Shown here: in pieces, positions 32,958-42,192 of the stretch
Layout: the number at the start of each line of letters is the position of its first letter
Numbering within the stretch: position 1 is the stretch's first letter
Source of the DNA: Streptomyces sp. NBC_01429
GTDB taxonomy: Bacteria; Actinomycetota; Actinomycetes; Streptomycetales; Streptomycetaceae
Direction: 5' to 3'
Assembly: GCF_036231945.1 (NCBI RefSeq)
Contig: NZ_CP109599.1
Location: forward strand, 3,876,501 to 3,940,500
Length of the DNA stretch: 64,000 nucleotides
Position numbers and translations under genes: made by a program
Notes under the pieces: model-generated
What the model was told of the DNA's origin: nothing
Databases searched by the model: none
What the model saw: the letters and a program-made list of their open reading frames with translations, nothing else

Positions 32958-34493
32958 CTATGCCGCTCCCCTCGGAGCCGCCGACGGGGAGTCCGGCCGC
33001 TCCACCCGGCCCAACCGGTCCGCCCTGCGCAGCAGCAGCGCGGCCAGCAGCCCGCCCACCAGGACGGCCACCGCGCCAACCAGCTGGCTCGTCTCCAGAC
33101 CGGAGGCGAACGCGTCGGAGATCCGCAGCCGTTCCGCCTCGCTCTCCGCCGCCGCGAGGGCGGCGGGCAGCGACGCCGCGCCCACGGCGGCCGGGACGAG
33201 CGCGGCGAAGCGGGAGTTGAGCACGGCGCCCAGGACGGCGACGCCGAGGCCGTTGCCGAACTCGGCGAGCGTGCCGTTGATGCCCGCGCCCACCCCCGCC
33301 TTCTCCGGCGGGATCGCGCTCATGATGGCGTTGGCCATGGCGGGCATGGAGAGCGCGATGCCCGACCCCATCACGACCAGCCCGATCAGCATCCCGCCGT
33401 ACCCGTGCGCCCCGAGCACCGCGATCGCGCCGAGCCCGGCGGCCACCAGGGTCATTCCGGTGGCGATGGCGCCCGGCGTGCCGAGCTTCCCGATCAGCCG
33501 GGGGCCGACGCCCGAGAGGTTGAGGACGACGACAGCGACGGCGAGCGGGGCCGTCCGCAGCCCGGCGTCCAGCGGCCCGTACCCGAGCACGAACTGAAGG
33601 TGCTGGGTCAGCAGGAAGAGCGAACCGCTCATGCCGAACGCGACCAGGATGACGCCCGCGACCGCCCCGACGAAGCGCTGGTTGCGGAAGAAGTGCATGT
33701 CCAGCATGGGGTACGGGATCCGCAGCTCCCAGCCCACGAACAGCCCCAGGACGATCAGTCCGACCGAGGCGGGCAGCAGGACCTGGCCGGAGGTCCAGCC
33801 GTGGTCGGGGCCGGAGATGATCGCGTAGACGACGGCGGTCATCCCGATGGTGGAGAGCAACGCGCCGAGCAGATCGGGGCGTTCGCCCTGCTTGCTCTTC
33901 GACTCCGGTACGAGCGTGGCGACCGCGATCAGCGCCATGACCGCGACCGGGATGTTGATCAGGAAGATCGCGCCCCACCAGAAGTGGTTGAGCACGGCCC
34001 CGCCGATCAGCGGTCCGGCGGCGAAGCCGAGGGAGTTGACGGTCGACCAGATGCCGATGGCCTTGACGCGCTCGGTGTCGTCGAAGATCTGGACGACGAC
34101 CGCGAGGGTGGTGGTGATCAGCAGCGCCCCGCCGATGCCCATTCCGGCGCGTGCGGCGATCAACTGGCCGCTGGACTGCGCGAGCCCGGCGACCAGGGAG
34201 CCGATCCCGAAGAGCGCGAGCCCGGCGATGAGGAGCTTCTTGCGGCCGTAGCGGTCGGCGGCGTTTCCGGCGGTGAGCAGCAGACCCGACTGGACCAGGG
34301 AGTACGCGTTGATCATCCACTGGATGTCGGCGGTCGACGCGTGCAGTTCGCGGGTGAGGGAGGGGATGGCGACGCTGAGGACGGTGTTGTCGAGCATCAC
34401 GGTGAGCTGGGCGAGAACGATGACGCCGAGGATCAGCCAGCGTTGGGGGTGCCGGGCGGGGGAGGCGGTGTTCTCGGCGGCAGTCGCCGACAT
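32958..34493 (-). CDS. DHA2-type MFS multidrug efflux pump (14 TM)
   Basis: 511 residues from ATG 34493. Motifs: VIVLAQLTVMLDNTVLSVAI (D1), GNAADRYGRKKLLIAGLALF (A), GIWSTVNSLGFAAGPLIGGA (C). A Ser/Ala-rich hydrophilic tail ends it. The 14 hydrophobic segments and signature place it in the EmrB/QacA group of proton-driven drug exporters. The promoter carries a long inverted repeat, and a TetR gene follows. Confidence 0.93.
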   Translation of the reverse strand: MSATAAENTASPARHPQRWLILGVIVLAQLTVMLDNTVLSVAIPSLTRELHASTADIQWMINAYSLVQSGLLLTAGNAADRYGRKKLLIAGLALFGIGSLVAGLAQSSGQLIAARAGMGIGGALLITTTLAVVVQIFDDTERVKAIGIWSTVNSLGFAAGPLIGGAVLNHFWWGAIFLINIPVAVMALIAVATLVPESKSKQGERPDLLGALLSTIGMTAVVYAIISGPDHGWTSGQVLLPASVGLIVLGLFVGWELRIPYPMLDMHFFRNQRFVGAVAGVILVAFGMSGSLFLLTQHLQFVLGYGPLDAGLRTAPLAVAVVVLNLSGVGPRLIGKLGTPGAIATGMTLVAAGLGAIAVLGAHGYGGMLIGLVVMGSGIALSMPAMANAIMSAIPPEKAGVGAGINGTLAEFGNGLGVAVLGAVLNSRFAALVPAAVGAASLPAALAAAESEAERLRISDAFASGLETSQLVGAVAVLVGGLLAALLLRRADRLGRVERPDSPSAAPRGAA

Positions 34494-34505
34494 GGCGGAC
34501 TCCTC

Positions 34506-34542
34506 GTACGGTGTATGGGACGTTCGTCGTCATACACCGTAC
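34506..34542. promoter_or_regulatory. Candidate TetR operator before the MFS pump
   Basis: GTACGGTGTATG (34506-34517) and CATACACCGTAC (34531-34542) are perfect 12-bp inverted repeats with a 13-bp spacer. They end 13 bp upstream of the pump start. Confidence 0.75.
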
Positions 34543-34652
34543 AAGGAGTCTCTTACGCCGTATAGCTGTTAACTGGCGGCTGCTGGCTGATGGCTGGTTA
34601 TCGCGTGCGGCGGGTGCTCTGCCCGCCGCGGTTCGGACGGGGCCGGCTGTGC

Positions 34653-36932
34653 TCAGCTCGTGGTGGACGCCTTCTGGGTCAGGTCGTAGAGGGTCGTGCC
34701 GTCCACGGTGACCTTCTTGAAGGTGGCCTCCACCCAGGTGGTGATGGTGGAGCTGGTGCCGGAGCTGCCGCCGGGGCCGCCGCCGCTGCTCGACAGGAAG
34801 TAGTGGATCTTCCCGTCGGTGACGTACTGCTTGAACTGCGCGAGGGTCGGTGACGGGTCGCTTCCGTTGAAGCCGCCGATCGCCATGACGGGCTTCTCCG
34901 TGGCGAGCTGGTAGCTGGCGGCGTTCTGGGAGCCGATGGCGGCCATGACCCAGGTGTAGTCGGAGGCGTTCTTCTTGAGGGCGGTCCCGACCTTGGAGCT
35001 GACGGTCTGGCCGTTGAGGAGGCCGCCCATGCCGCCGCCGCCCATGCCGCCGCGCTCGCCCATGCCGTTCTGGCCGCCGGGCGTGGTGCCGGTCTGGCCG
35101 TTCTGATTGTTCTGGCCGGTCTGGTTGTTCTGGCCGGTCTGGCCGTTGCCGCCGGTCGGGGGCTGGCCCATACCGTTGCCGTTGCCGCCGGTGGGAGGCT
35201 GGCCCATGCCCTGGCCCTGGCCCTGGCCCTGGCCCTGGCCCTGGCCCTGGCCCGTACCGGTGCCGGTTCCGTTGCCCGTACCTGTGCCCGTACCCGTACC
35301 CGTGCCGTTCCCGGTGCCCATCTGGCCCGGGGGACGCATCCCGCCGCCGCCCCCGCGGCCACCGCCGCCACCGCCGAAGCCGCCGCCGGGGCCGCCCATG
35401 GAGGCGGGTCCCGCCGTCACGATCGAGCCCGTGTGCGCGCTGTTGACCGTGGAGAGCGTGTACGCGAACGGTCCCGCCAGCGAGGCCGCGACCCCCAGTC
35501 CCGCGGCGGCGAGCGCGAGCCTGCGGCCGAGACGTCCCGCGAGCAGCAGCCCAGCGGCGGCGACCAGGCCGCCGATCAGCACCGCCCAGCGCAGCCAGGG
35601 CAGATAGTCCGGGGTACGGCCGAGCAGGACGTACGCCCAGACCGCCGTCCCCGCGGCCGTCACCGCCAGCGCGGCGGAGGCCAGGAGGTGCGCGCGCTCC
35701 TCCCACAGCACCGCGACGCCCATACCGACGACGGCCGCGATGTACGGCGCCAGCGCCACCGTGTAGTACTGGTGGAAGATCCCGGCCATGAAGCTGAAGA
35801 CGCCCAGCGTCATCAGCATCGCGCTGCCCCACACGAGGAACGCCGAGCGTGCCGTGTCCGTGCGCGCGGCCCTGCGGGTGACGACGAGCCCGGCGACGAG
35901 CAGGATCAGCGCGGCGGGCAGCAGCCAGGAGATCTGGCCGCCGATCTCCGAGTTGAACATCCGGCCGATGCCGGTCTCGCCCCACTGGCCGGTGCCACCG
36001 CCACCGCCACCACCGCCACCGCCGCCTCCGCCGCCCCCGACGCTGCCGGTCTCGTCGCCGTTGATGCGGCCGAGGCCGTTGTAGCCGAAGGTCAGTTCAA
36101 GGAAGGAGTTGTTCTGCGAGCCGCCGATGTAGGGGCGCGAGGACGCGGGCCACAGCTCCACGATCGCGACCCACCAGCCGCCAGCGACCACCATCGCCAC
36201 GGCGGACAGGGCGAGCTGGCCGAGCCTGCGCCGTACGGAGGTCGGCGCGCACACCGCGTACACCAGCGCCAGCGGCGGCAGGATCAGGAACGCCTGGAGG
36301 GTCTTCGTCAGGAAGGCGAAGCCGACCGCGACCCCCGCCCACACCAGCCACTTGGTACGGCCGGCCTCCAGCGCGCGGAGCACGCAGTAGACGGTGACCG
36401 TCATCAGCAGCGCGAGCAGCGCGTCCGGGTTGTTGAAGCGGAACATCAGCGCGGCGACCGGCGTGAGCGCCAGCACCAGCCCGGCGGTCAGCCCGGCGAC
36501 GGCGCTGAACCGGCGGCGTACGGCCGCGTACAGCACCGCCACCGTACCGAGCCCCATCAGCACCTCGGGCACCAGGATCTGCCAGGAACCGAGGCCGAAG
36601 AGGCGTACGGACAGGGCCATCGGCCAGAGCGCGGCCGGGGGCTTGTCGACGGTGATGGAGTTCGCCGCGTCGGAGGAGCCGAAGAAGAACGCCTTCCAGC
36701 TCTCGCTGCCGGCCTGTACGGCGGCGGAGTAGAAGGAGTTGGCGTAACCGGAGGCGCTCAGGTTCCAGAGCTGGAGCAGCGCGGTGGCCAGCAGGAGACC
36801 GAGGAGGGCCGGGCGCACCCAGCGCTCGTCCTCGGGCCTGCCCCGCCAGAAGCGCGCGGCGCGGCCGACGGGGCGGCGGGCCTGGCTGTCCGCCGCCGGC
36901 GGGGCCCCGTCGGGCTGAAGGGTCATGGTCAT
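34653..36932 (-). CDS. GT39 family (ArnT/mannosyltransferase-like) membrane glycosyltransferase
   Basis: 759 residues from ATG 36932, whose ATGA overlaps the stop of the upstream GT2 gene. About 12 transmembrane helices; the first outer loop has YSAAVQAGSESWKAFFFGSS and the DKPPAALWPMALSVRLFGLG stretch, where an Asp is the catalytic residue of this family. A Gly run at about 298-315 and a Gly/Gln/Asn-rich segment (about 510-640) precede a soluble C-terminal domain (SDYTWVMAAIGSQNAASYQL). It should transfer a sugar from a polyprenyl-phosphate carrier outside the membrane, made by the GT2 partner. The acceptor is unknown. Confidence 0.9.
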   Translation of the reverse strand: MTMTLQPDGAPPAADSQARRPVGRAARFWRGRPEDERWVRPALLGLLLATALLQLWNLSASGYANSFYSAAVQAGSESWKAFFFGSSDAANSITVDKPPAALWPMALSVRLFGLGSWQILVPEVLMGLGTVAVLYAAVRRRFSAVAGLTAGLVLALTPVAALMFRFNNPDALLALLMTVTVYCVLRALEAGRTKWLVWAGVAVGFAFLTKTLQAFLILPPLALVYAVCAPTSVRRRLGQLALSAVAMVVAGGWWVAIVELWPASSRPYIGGSQNNSFLELTFGYNGLGRINGDETGSVGGGGGGGGGGGGGGGTGQWGETGIGRMFNSEIGGQISWLLPAALILLVAGLVVTRRAARTDTARSAFLVWGSAMLMTLGVFSFMAGIFHQYYTVALAPYIAAVVGMGVAVLWEERAHLLASAALAVTAAGTAVWAYVLLGRTPDYLPWLRWAVLIGGLVAAAGLLLAGRLGRRLALAAAGLGVAASLAGPFAYTLSTVNSAHTGSIVTAGPASMGGPGGGFGGGGGGRGGGGGMRPPGQMGTGNGTGTGTGTGTGNGTGTGTGQGQGQGQGQGQGQGMGQPPTGGNGNGMGQPPTGGNGQTGQNNQTGQNNQNGQTGTTPGGQNGMGERGGMGGGGMGGLLNGQTVSSKVGTALKKNASDYTWVMAAIGSQNAASYQLATEKPVMAIGGFNGSDPSPTLAQFKQYVTDGKIHYFLSSSGGGPGGSSGTSSTITTWVEATFKKVTVDGTTLYDLTQKASTTS

Positions 36933-38305
36933 CGGGCGTTCCTTGAGTAGAGGACAGCGGTGTCGTCGGTGGCGGTGGCGGTGGCGGTGGCGGTGGCGGC
37001 AGCGTCCGCGGTGAAGTCGGATCCCGTCGCGTCCGGGCCCGCCGCGTGCGTACCCGAGCCGTCCGTACGCCGCTCCGGGAAGACCCAGGCGCGCAGCAGC
37101 AGGAAGCGCAGCACGGTCGAGGCGAGGTTGGCGGCGATCAGCACGGCCAGCTCGGTGGAGTGCGAGGGCGTGCTCGTCGCCGCGTCGAGGGCCGCGAGGG
37201 AACCGCTGGTCAGCGCCAGTCCGACGGCGAAGACGGCCAGGCCCTGCGCCTGGTGGCGTACGGCCCCGGCCCGGCCCTGTACGCCGAACGTGAGCCTCCG
37301 GTTGGCGGCGGTGTTGGCGATCGCGGAGACGAGCAGCGCGCCGGCGTTGGCGAGTTGTGGACCCGCCATTGTGCGGAAGAGGGAGTAGAGCAGAAGATAG
37401 AAGAGCGTGGACAGGGCGCCCACGACGCAGAAGCCGACCAGTTGCCGTGCGAGCCCGCCCGGCACCCCATTGATCCGGCGGTCCCTCGGGTCCTCCCCGA
37501 AGGGCCTCGACAGCCGGTCCAGAGGCAGGGCGCCCACCGCCAGTGCCCGCCCCACCCGCCAGACGCCCTTGAGATCCTCCGTCGCCGTCTTCACGATGTG
37601 CACCGTGCTGTCGGGGTCGTCGACCCAGTCCACCGGCACTTCATGGATCCGCAGTCCGGCGCGCTCGGCGAGCACGAGCATCTCCGTGTCGAAGAACCAG
37701 CCGGTGTCCTCGACCATCGGCAGCAGCCGCTGCGCCACATCACCCCGTATGGCCTTGAAGCCGCACTGGGCATCGCTGAACCGAGCCGACAGAGAGGACT
37801 TGAGGATGAGGTTGTAGGCCCGCGAGATGAACTCGCGCTTCGGACCGCGCACCACCCGCGACGAGCGGGCCAGCCGCGAGCCGATCGCCAGATCGGAGTG
37901 GCCCGAGATCAGCGGGGCCACCAGCGGCAGCAGCGCGTTGAGGTCGGTGGACAGGTCCACGTCCATGTAGGCAAGGACGGGCGAGTCGGAATGCGACCAG
38001 ACCGTGCGGAGCGCCCGGCCGCGGCCCTTCTCCTCCAGGCGGTACGACCGCACCTCGGGGATCGACGAGTCGAGCCAGGCCGCCACGTCGGCGGTGCGGT
38101 CGGTGCTCGCGTTGTCGGCGATCGTGATGCGGAAGCTGTAGGGGAAGGTGCGGGCGAGATGGTCGTGCAGGCGCCGCACACATGGTTCGAGGTCCTGCTC
38201 CTCGTTGTAGACGGGGATCGTCACGTCAAGCACGGGGGCATCGGTCACCTCGACCGGGAGATGCTCCCGGGCCGGGAGGGTGCCCCATGAAGTGTCGGTT
38301 CGCAT
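36929..38305 (-). CDS. GT2 dolichyl-phosphate sugar synthase fused to GtrA-like membrane domain
   Basis: 458 residues from ATG 38305. Residues 30-270 form a GT-A glycosyltransferase: LDVTIPVYNEEQDLEPCVRR, ADNASTDRTADVAAWLDSSI, YMDVDLSTDLNALLPLVAPL (DxD-type), AQCGFKAIRGDVAQRLLPMV, FFDTEMLVLAERAGLRIHEV. Residues 285-415 are GtrA with four helices (QLVGFCVVGALSTLFYLLLY). It should load a sugar on polyprenyl phosphate and help flip it. The gene overlaps the GT39 gene by 4 bp and follows a two-component system, which suggests regulated cell-envelope glycosylation. GGTGGC repeats near the stop give a Thr/Ala-rich tail. Confidence 0.92.
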   Translation of the reverse strand: MRTDTSWGTLPAREHLPVEVTDAPVLDVTIPVYNEEQDLEPCVRRLHDHLARTFPYSFRITIADNASTDRTADVAAWLDSSIPEVRSYRLEEKGRGRALRTVWSHSDSPVLAYMDVDLSTDLNALLPLVAPLISGHSDLAIGSRLARSSRVVRGPKREFISRAYNLILKSSLSARFSDAQCGFKAIRGDVAQRLLPMVEDTGWFFDTEMLVLAERAGLRIHEVPVDWVDDPDSTVHIVKTATEDLKGVWRVGRALAVGALPLDRLSRPFGEDPRDRRINGVPGGLARQLVGFCVVGALSTLFYLLLYSLFRTMAGPQLANAGALLVSAIANTAANRRLTFGVQGRAGAVRHQAQGLAVFAVGLALTSGSLAALDAATSTPSHSTELAVLIAANLASTVLRFLLLRAWVFPERRTDGSGTHAAGPDATGSDFTADAAATATATATATDDTAVLYSRNAR

Positions 38306-38459
38306 GATTCGAGATTCGCGATCCGCGCTGTCATGGCCGTGTGGTGAGCCTGTGCGCTGTCTGTGAGTCGCGCCCGGATACCGGCAGGTGGGGCCGGTGT
38401 TACGGCTGCGGGTACGGCTGGGCCGGGGGCAGCGGCTGGGAGCGCGGGCGCTGGTAGGG

Positions 38460-40334
38460 CTAAGAGGACGAGGGAGGGGACGGAGGAGAGGGAGGAGAGG
38501 GAGGGGAGGCCATGGGCGGGCCTGTGGGCGGAGGAGGAGCCATGGGCATACCGCCACCGGCACGTCCACCGCCACCGGAACCCGTACGGGGAGCTGTCCC
38601 GGGCACGGGAGCCGTCCCCGGGACAGTCGTCCCCAGTGCGGGAATCGTCCCCAGTGCAGTCGTCCCCAGTGCGGGAGCCGTCCCCCAGACAGTCGTCCCC
38701 GGTGCAGTCGTCCCCGGTGCGGGGGCGGCCGGGAGTCGTACGGAGAAGACCGTCCGGCCGGGCACACTCTCGACGCTCACGGTGCCGCTGTGGGCCGTGA
38801 CGACCGCCTGGACGATCGCGAGACCGAGACCGGTGGAGCCGGCCGCGCGGGAGCGCGAGGCGTCGCCGCGCGCGAAGCGTTCGAAGACATGGGGAAGGAG
38901 CGCGGGAGGAATACCGGGACCGTCGTCCTCGATGTCGAGCACGACCCACGCCCCGGCGGGCTGCCGGGCGGGCTGCCCGGCGGGCCGCCCGGCGCGGGAC
39001 CAGCCGTTCACGGCGCCCGCGGCCCTGGCGGGGGCGCCGACCCTGCGGACGCGCGCGGTCACGGTGGTGCCGGGCGGGGTGTGCGTACGGGCGTTGGCCA
39101 GGAGGTTGACGAGCACCTGCTGGAGGCGTGGCGCGTCACCCTGTACGGCGGCCTCGGGCTCGTCGGGTTCGGGCAGTTCGAGGCGCCAGTGATGGCTCTG
39201 TCCCGCCGCGTGCGCGTCGCTGACCGCGTCCACGACCAGCGGGGAGAGGTCGGTGCTCTCGTACGAGAGCGGGCGTCCGGCGTCGAGCCGTGCCAGCAGC
39301 AGCAGGTTCTCGACGAGACCCGTCATCCGCTCCGCCTCGGCCTCGATGCGCCCGAGCGCGTGCCGGGTGTCGGGACCGGTCTCCTCGCGCCCGCGCCGGG
39401 TGAGTTCGGCGTACCCGCGGATCGAGGCGAGCGGCGTGCGCAGCTCGTGGCTGGCGTCGGCGACGAACTGCCGTACCCGCGTCTCGCTCTCCTGCCGGGC
39501 GGCGAGCGCGGACCCGACATGCCCCAGCATCCGGTTGAGCGCGGCACCGACCTGGCCCACCTCCGTACGGGGGTCGGCCTCGGAGTCCGGGACCCGTACG
39601 AGCGGAGCCACCTCCCCGCTGTGCAGGGGGAGTTCGGAGACCCGGGTGGCGGTGTTGGCCACCCGCCGCAGCGGCCGCAGCGCGACGCTGACCAGGGCGC
39701 TGCCCGCGATCCCGGCGGCGATCAGCCCGGCCACGGTGACACAGATCTCCACGATCACCAGGGTGTTGAGATTGTCCTGCACCTCGGTGAGGGGCACGCC
39801 CACGAGAAAGGAGCCGTTGGACGCGCTGATGTACTCGACGCGGTAATCGCCGAGACCCGGCAGGGTCACGGTGTGGGTGTCCCCGTCGTGGGAGACGCTG
39901 TTGAGGGCGTTCTTCTGGGCCGTCGTGAGCACCTTCTCGGTGATCTTCGGGCCCGTGCTGTCGTTCTCGGTCGTCGCGAGGCGCAGTCCGCGGCTGACGG
40001 TGTTGTCCGTCCCGACCTGGCCGCCGACCGTACCGACCGGCGCGCCACCGCCCGTCACTATCCTCAGCGGGTCCTCGCCGTTCTGCGGCCCGCCGAACGG
40101 CCTGCCGGGCGTGGCCTCGCCGGTCGGCGGACCGGCCGCCCGCTTGGCGACGGCGTGCACCTGGGTGTCGAGCTGGTCGTACAGCTTCGAGCGGAACGCG
40201 ATCGTGGTGACCGCCCCGATCACGGACGCCACCACGGCGATCAGCAGGACCGCCGAGACCACCAGCCGGGTCCGCAGCGACCACCGCCGGCCCGCCCCGC
40301 CGATGCCCGTGTCCGTGCCTCTGGTCCCACTCAT
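38460..40334 (-). CDS. Sensor histidine kinase (HAMP, HisKA, HATPase)
   Basis: 624 residues from ATG 40334, overlapping the response-regulator stop (ATGA). TM1 at 23-46, an extracellular sensor of about 140 residues, TM2 at 191-216, HAMP to about 275, HisKA with FVADASHELRTPLASIRGYA (His296), N-box NLLANARTHTPPGT, G1 EDDGPGIPPALLPHVF, G2 STGLGLAIVQAVV. A 90-residue Pro/Gly/Thr-repeat tail (GTTAPGTTVWGTAPALGTTA) is unusual for the family. It is upstream of the GT2/GT39 pair by 155 bp, all on one strand. Confidence 0.95.
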   Translation of the reverse strand: MSGTRGTDTGIGGAGRRWSLRTRLVVSAVLLIAVVASVIGAVTTIAFRSKLYDQLDTQVHAVAKRAAGPPTGEATPGRPFGGPQNGEDPLRIVTGGGAPVGTVGGQVGTDNTVSRGLRLATTENDSTGPKITEKVLTTAQKNALNSVSHDGDTHTVTLPGLGDYRVEYISASNGSFLVGVPLTEVQDNLNTLVIVEICVTVAGLIAAGIAGSALVSVALRPLRRVANTATRVSELPLHSGEVAPLVRVPDSEADPRTEVGQVGAALNRMLGHVGSALAARQESETRVRQFVADASHELRTPLASIRGYAELTRRGREETGPDTRHALGRIEAEAERMTGLVENLLLLARLDAGRPLSYESTDLSPLVVDAVSDAHAAGQSHHWRLELPEPDEPEAAVQGDAPRLQQVLVNLLANARTHTPPGTTVTARVRRVGAPARAAGAVNGWSRAGRPAGQPARQPAGAWVVLDIEDDGPGIPPALLPHVFERFARGDASRSRAAGSTGLGLAIVQAVVTAHSGTVSVESVPGRTVFSVRLPAAPAPGTTAPGTTVWGTAPALGTTALGTIPALGTTVPGTAPVPGTAPRTGSGGGGRAGGGMPMAPPPPTGPPMASPPSPPSPPSPPSSS

Positions 40335-41089
40335 CGCGGGGCGTCACCCGGCTGCTCGCCCGGCTTGATCAGATAGCCCGCGCCCCGCCGGGTGTGGATC
40401 ATCGGCGGGCGTCCCGCGTCGATCTTCCGGCGCAGATAGGAGATGTACAGCTCCACGACGTTGGCCTGGCCGCCGAAGTCGTACGACCACACCCGGTCCA
40501 GGATCTGCGCCTTGCTGAGCACCCGGCGCGGATTGCGCATGAGGTAGCGCAGCAGCTCGAACTCGGTCGCGGTCAGATGGATGGACTGCCCGGCGCGCGT
40601 CACGTCGTGGCTGTCCTCGTCGAGCGTGAGATCCCCGACGACCAGCAGCGACTCGCTCCGTACGTCCGCCGCGCCGGAGCGCCGGATCAGCCCGCGCAGC
40701 CGGGCCACGACCTCCTCCAGGCTGAACGGCTTGGTGACGTAGTCGTCGCCGCCCGCCGTCAGCCCGGCGATGCGGTCCTCCACCGAGTCCTTCGCCGTGA
40801 GGAACAGCACCGGCACCTGCGGCAGATCGCGCCGCAGCCGGCCCAGCACCGCCAGACCGTCCATGTCGGGCAGCATCACGTCCAGCACCACGGCGTCGGG
40901 CCGGAACTCCCGCGCGGTACGGGTGGCACCGGCGCCGTCCCCGGCGCTGCGCACCTCCCAGCCCTCGTAGCGCAGGGCCATGGACAGCAACTCCGTGAGT
41001 GACGCCTCGTCGTCGACGACGAGCACCCGGACGGGGCTCCCGTCCGGCCTGAGCATTTCGGAACGCCCGCGGGGCGAGGTGATGGTCAT
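40331..41089 (-). CDS. OmpR-type response regulator
   Basis: 252 residues from ATG 41089 (MTITSPRGRSEML). Receiver with acidic pair VVDDE, phosphoacceptor Asp70 (AVVLDVMLPDMDG) and Lys120 (GDDYVTKPFSLEE); C-terminal winged helix TATEFELLRYLMRNPRRVLS, DFGGQANVVELYISYLRRKI, IHTRRGAGYLIK. It resembles the TcrA/MprA group. Repeats CTGTGA/CTGAGA at 41113, 41135, 41146 and 41155 upstream may be its own binding sites. Confidence 0.95.
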   Translation of the reverse strand: MTITSPRGRSEMLRPDGSPVRVLVVDDEASLTELLSMALRYEGWEVRSAGDGAGATRTAREFRPDAVVLDVMLPDMDGLAVLGRLRRDLPQVPVLFLTAKDSVEDRIAGLTAGGDDYVTKPFSLEEVVARLRGLIRRSGAADVRSESLLVVGDLTLDEDSHDVTRAGQSIHLTATEFELLRYLMRNPRRVLSKAQILDRVWSYDFGGQANVVELYISYLRRKIDAGRPPMIHTRRGAGYLIKPGEQPGDAPR

Positions 41090-41112
41090 GGTGCTCACCC
41101 TGGGCAAGCGGG

Positions 41113-41160
41113 CTGAGAGCGGGCTTTCCTCTTCCTGTGAATTCCCTGAGAAAACTGTGA
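41113..41160. promoter_or_regulatory. Candidate response-regulator boxes upstream of the two-component operon
   Basis: Hexamers CTGAGA (41113), CTGTGA (41135), CTGAGA (41146) and CTGTGA (41155) are spaced 22, 11 and 9 bp, near whole helical turns, as expected for tandem OmpR-type binding. Confidence 0.45.
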
Positions 41161-41187
41161 GCGGTCCCGTCCCGTACCCGGGAGCAG

Positions 41188-42123
41188 TCAGAAGAGCCCG
41201 TCCTGCACGCCGTCACGCCGGGGGTCGTGGACGGGGATGACGGGCACGGTGACGGCGGCGCTGCCCGTACCGCCCCCCGGGCAGCCGGTCAGCTCCCACC
41301 CGGTCATGAGCCGGGTGTCCAGCACGGTCACGCCGCCGCCGGAAGGGGAACCATCGGCAGCGGAACCTTCGGCAGAAGGGCCTCCGGCCGTGGCGAGGTG
41401 CAGATCGGGCCCGGCGGCGGCGATCAGCCGGCCGGCGACGCACCCGCCGTCGACCAGCTCGCCGACCACCCCCGTGGCGGGCGGCAGCCCGGCGAGACCG
41501 AACGCCCCGGCGTGGTCCGCCGCCGCGAACGCGATCCGCTCCAGCGACGGCGGCCACCCCTCCAGGGCCGCGGCCGACTCGTACATCCGCAGGATCTCCG
41601 CCGCCCGCAGGTCCGGCTCCGGCAGCGCGGACCGTACGGCCCGCTTCCGGGCGTACGGGACCCGGTCCGGCACGCCCAGCGCCGTACGCAGCAGCTCCTC
41701 GGTACGGCGCGCGGCCATCAGCGGCCCCCGGCCCAGCCAGCTGAACGCCACCGCGCCCTGCTCCAGCAGCCGCGCGGAGCCGCGTTCCTCGGCGGTGATG
41801 CCGACCTTCACCATCCCGGGCCCGAACCAGGCGAGGTAGACGCGGTAGACACGCGGATCATCGGCCACGGTGTCCGCCGCCACGGAGTGCGCCCGCTCCA
41901 GCCGCGCGCACTCGGCGCACCGCCCGCCCGTGGAACGCCCGGGAACCGCCGCGCGTACGGGACAGACGTTGCCCCGCGCGCCGACGCACTCGCGGGCCCC
42001 GACAGCGCGAAACGCCAGCTCTCGCCCGTACACCAGGGCGCTCTCCCGACGCTCGACGCCCCGCCGCCACCCCAGCGCGGGCACCCCGCCCGCCCACCGG
42101 ATCCCGCCGCAACGCCAGCCCAC
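41188..42123 (-). CDS. DUF2797 family protein
   Basis: 311 residues. The N-terminus has a Cys-rich part (ECVGARGNVCPVRA, GGRCAECARLE) that may bind zinc, then the DUF2797 core VYRVYLAWFGPGMVKVGITA, LEQGAVAFSWLGRGPLMAAR and RVPYARKRAVRSALPEPD, which looks GIY-YIG-like. The C-terminus adds about 100 residues. Function unknown; the fold suggests nucleic-acid work. It has its own unit downstream of nothing on its strand; an upstream GTG or later start is possible. Confidence 0.82.
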   Translation of the reverse strand: MGWRCGGIRWAGGVPALGWRRGVERRESALVYGRELAFRAVGARECVGARGNVCPVRAAVPGRSTGGRCAECARLERAHSVAADTVADDPRVYRVYLAWFGPGMVKVGITAEERGSARLLEQGAVAFSWLGRGPLMAARRTEELLRTALGVPDRVPYARKRAVRSALPEPDLRAAEILRMYESAAALEGWPPSLERIAFAAADHAGAFGLAGLPPATGVVGELVDGGCVAGRLIAAAGPDLHLATAGGPSAEGSAADGSPSGGGVTVLDTRLMTGWELTGCPGGGTGSAAVTVPVIPVHDPRRDGVQDGLF

Positions 42124-42192
42124 CGCCGTACCACCGCTCCCTCGTGTCCCGTTCCCCGATCGACCGGACGCGCCCGGGGCCCCGATGGCACC

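Noticed and set aside
32785..35985. A 1066-residue minus-strand frame across the MFS and GT39 genes
   Set aside because: It runs through two well-supported genes in the wrong frame and is mostly Arg/Gly/Pro repeats.
41227..42192. Upstream extension of the 42193 gene to 41227
   Set aside because: It is antisense to the DUF2797 gene and shows no domain; ATG 42193 gives a conserved-looking protein.
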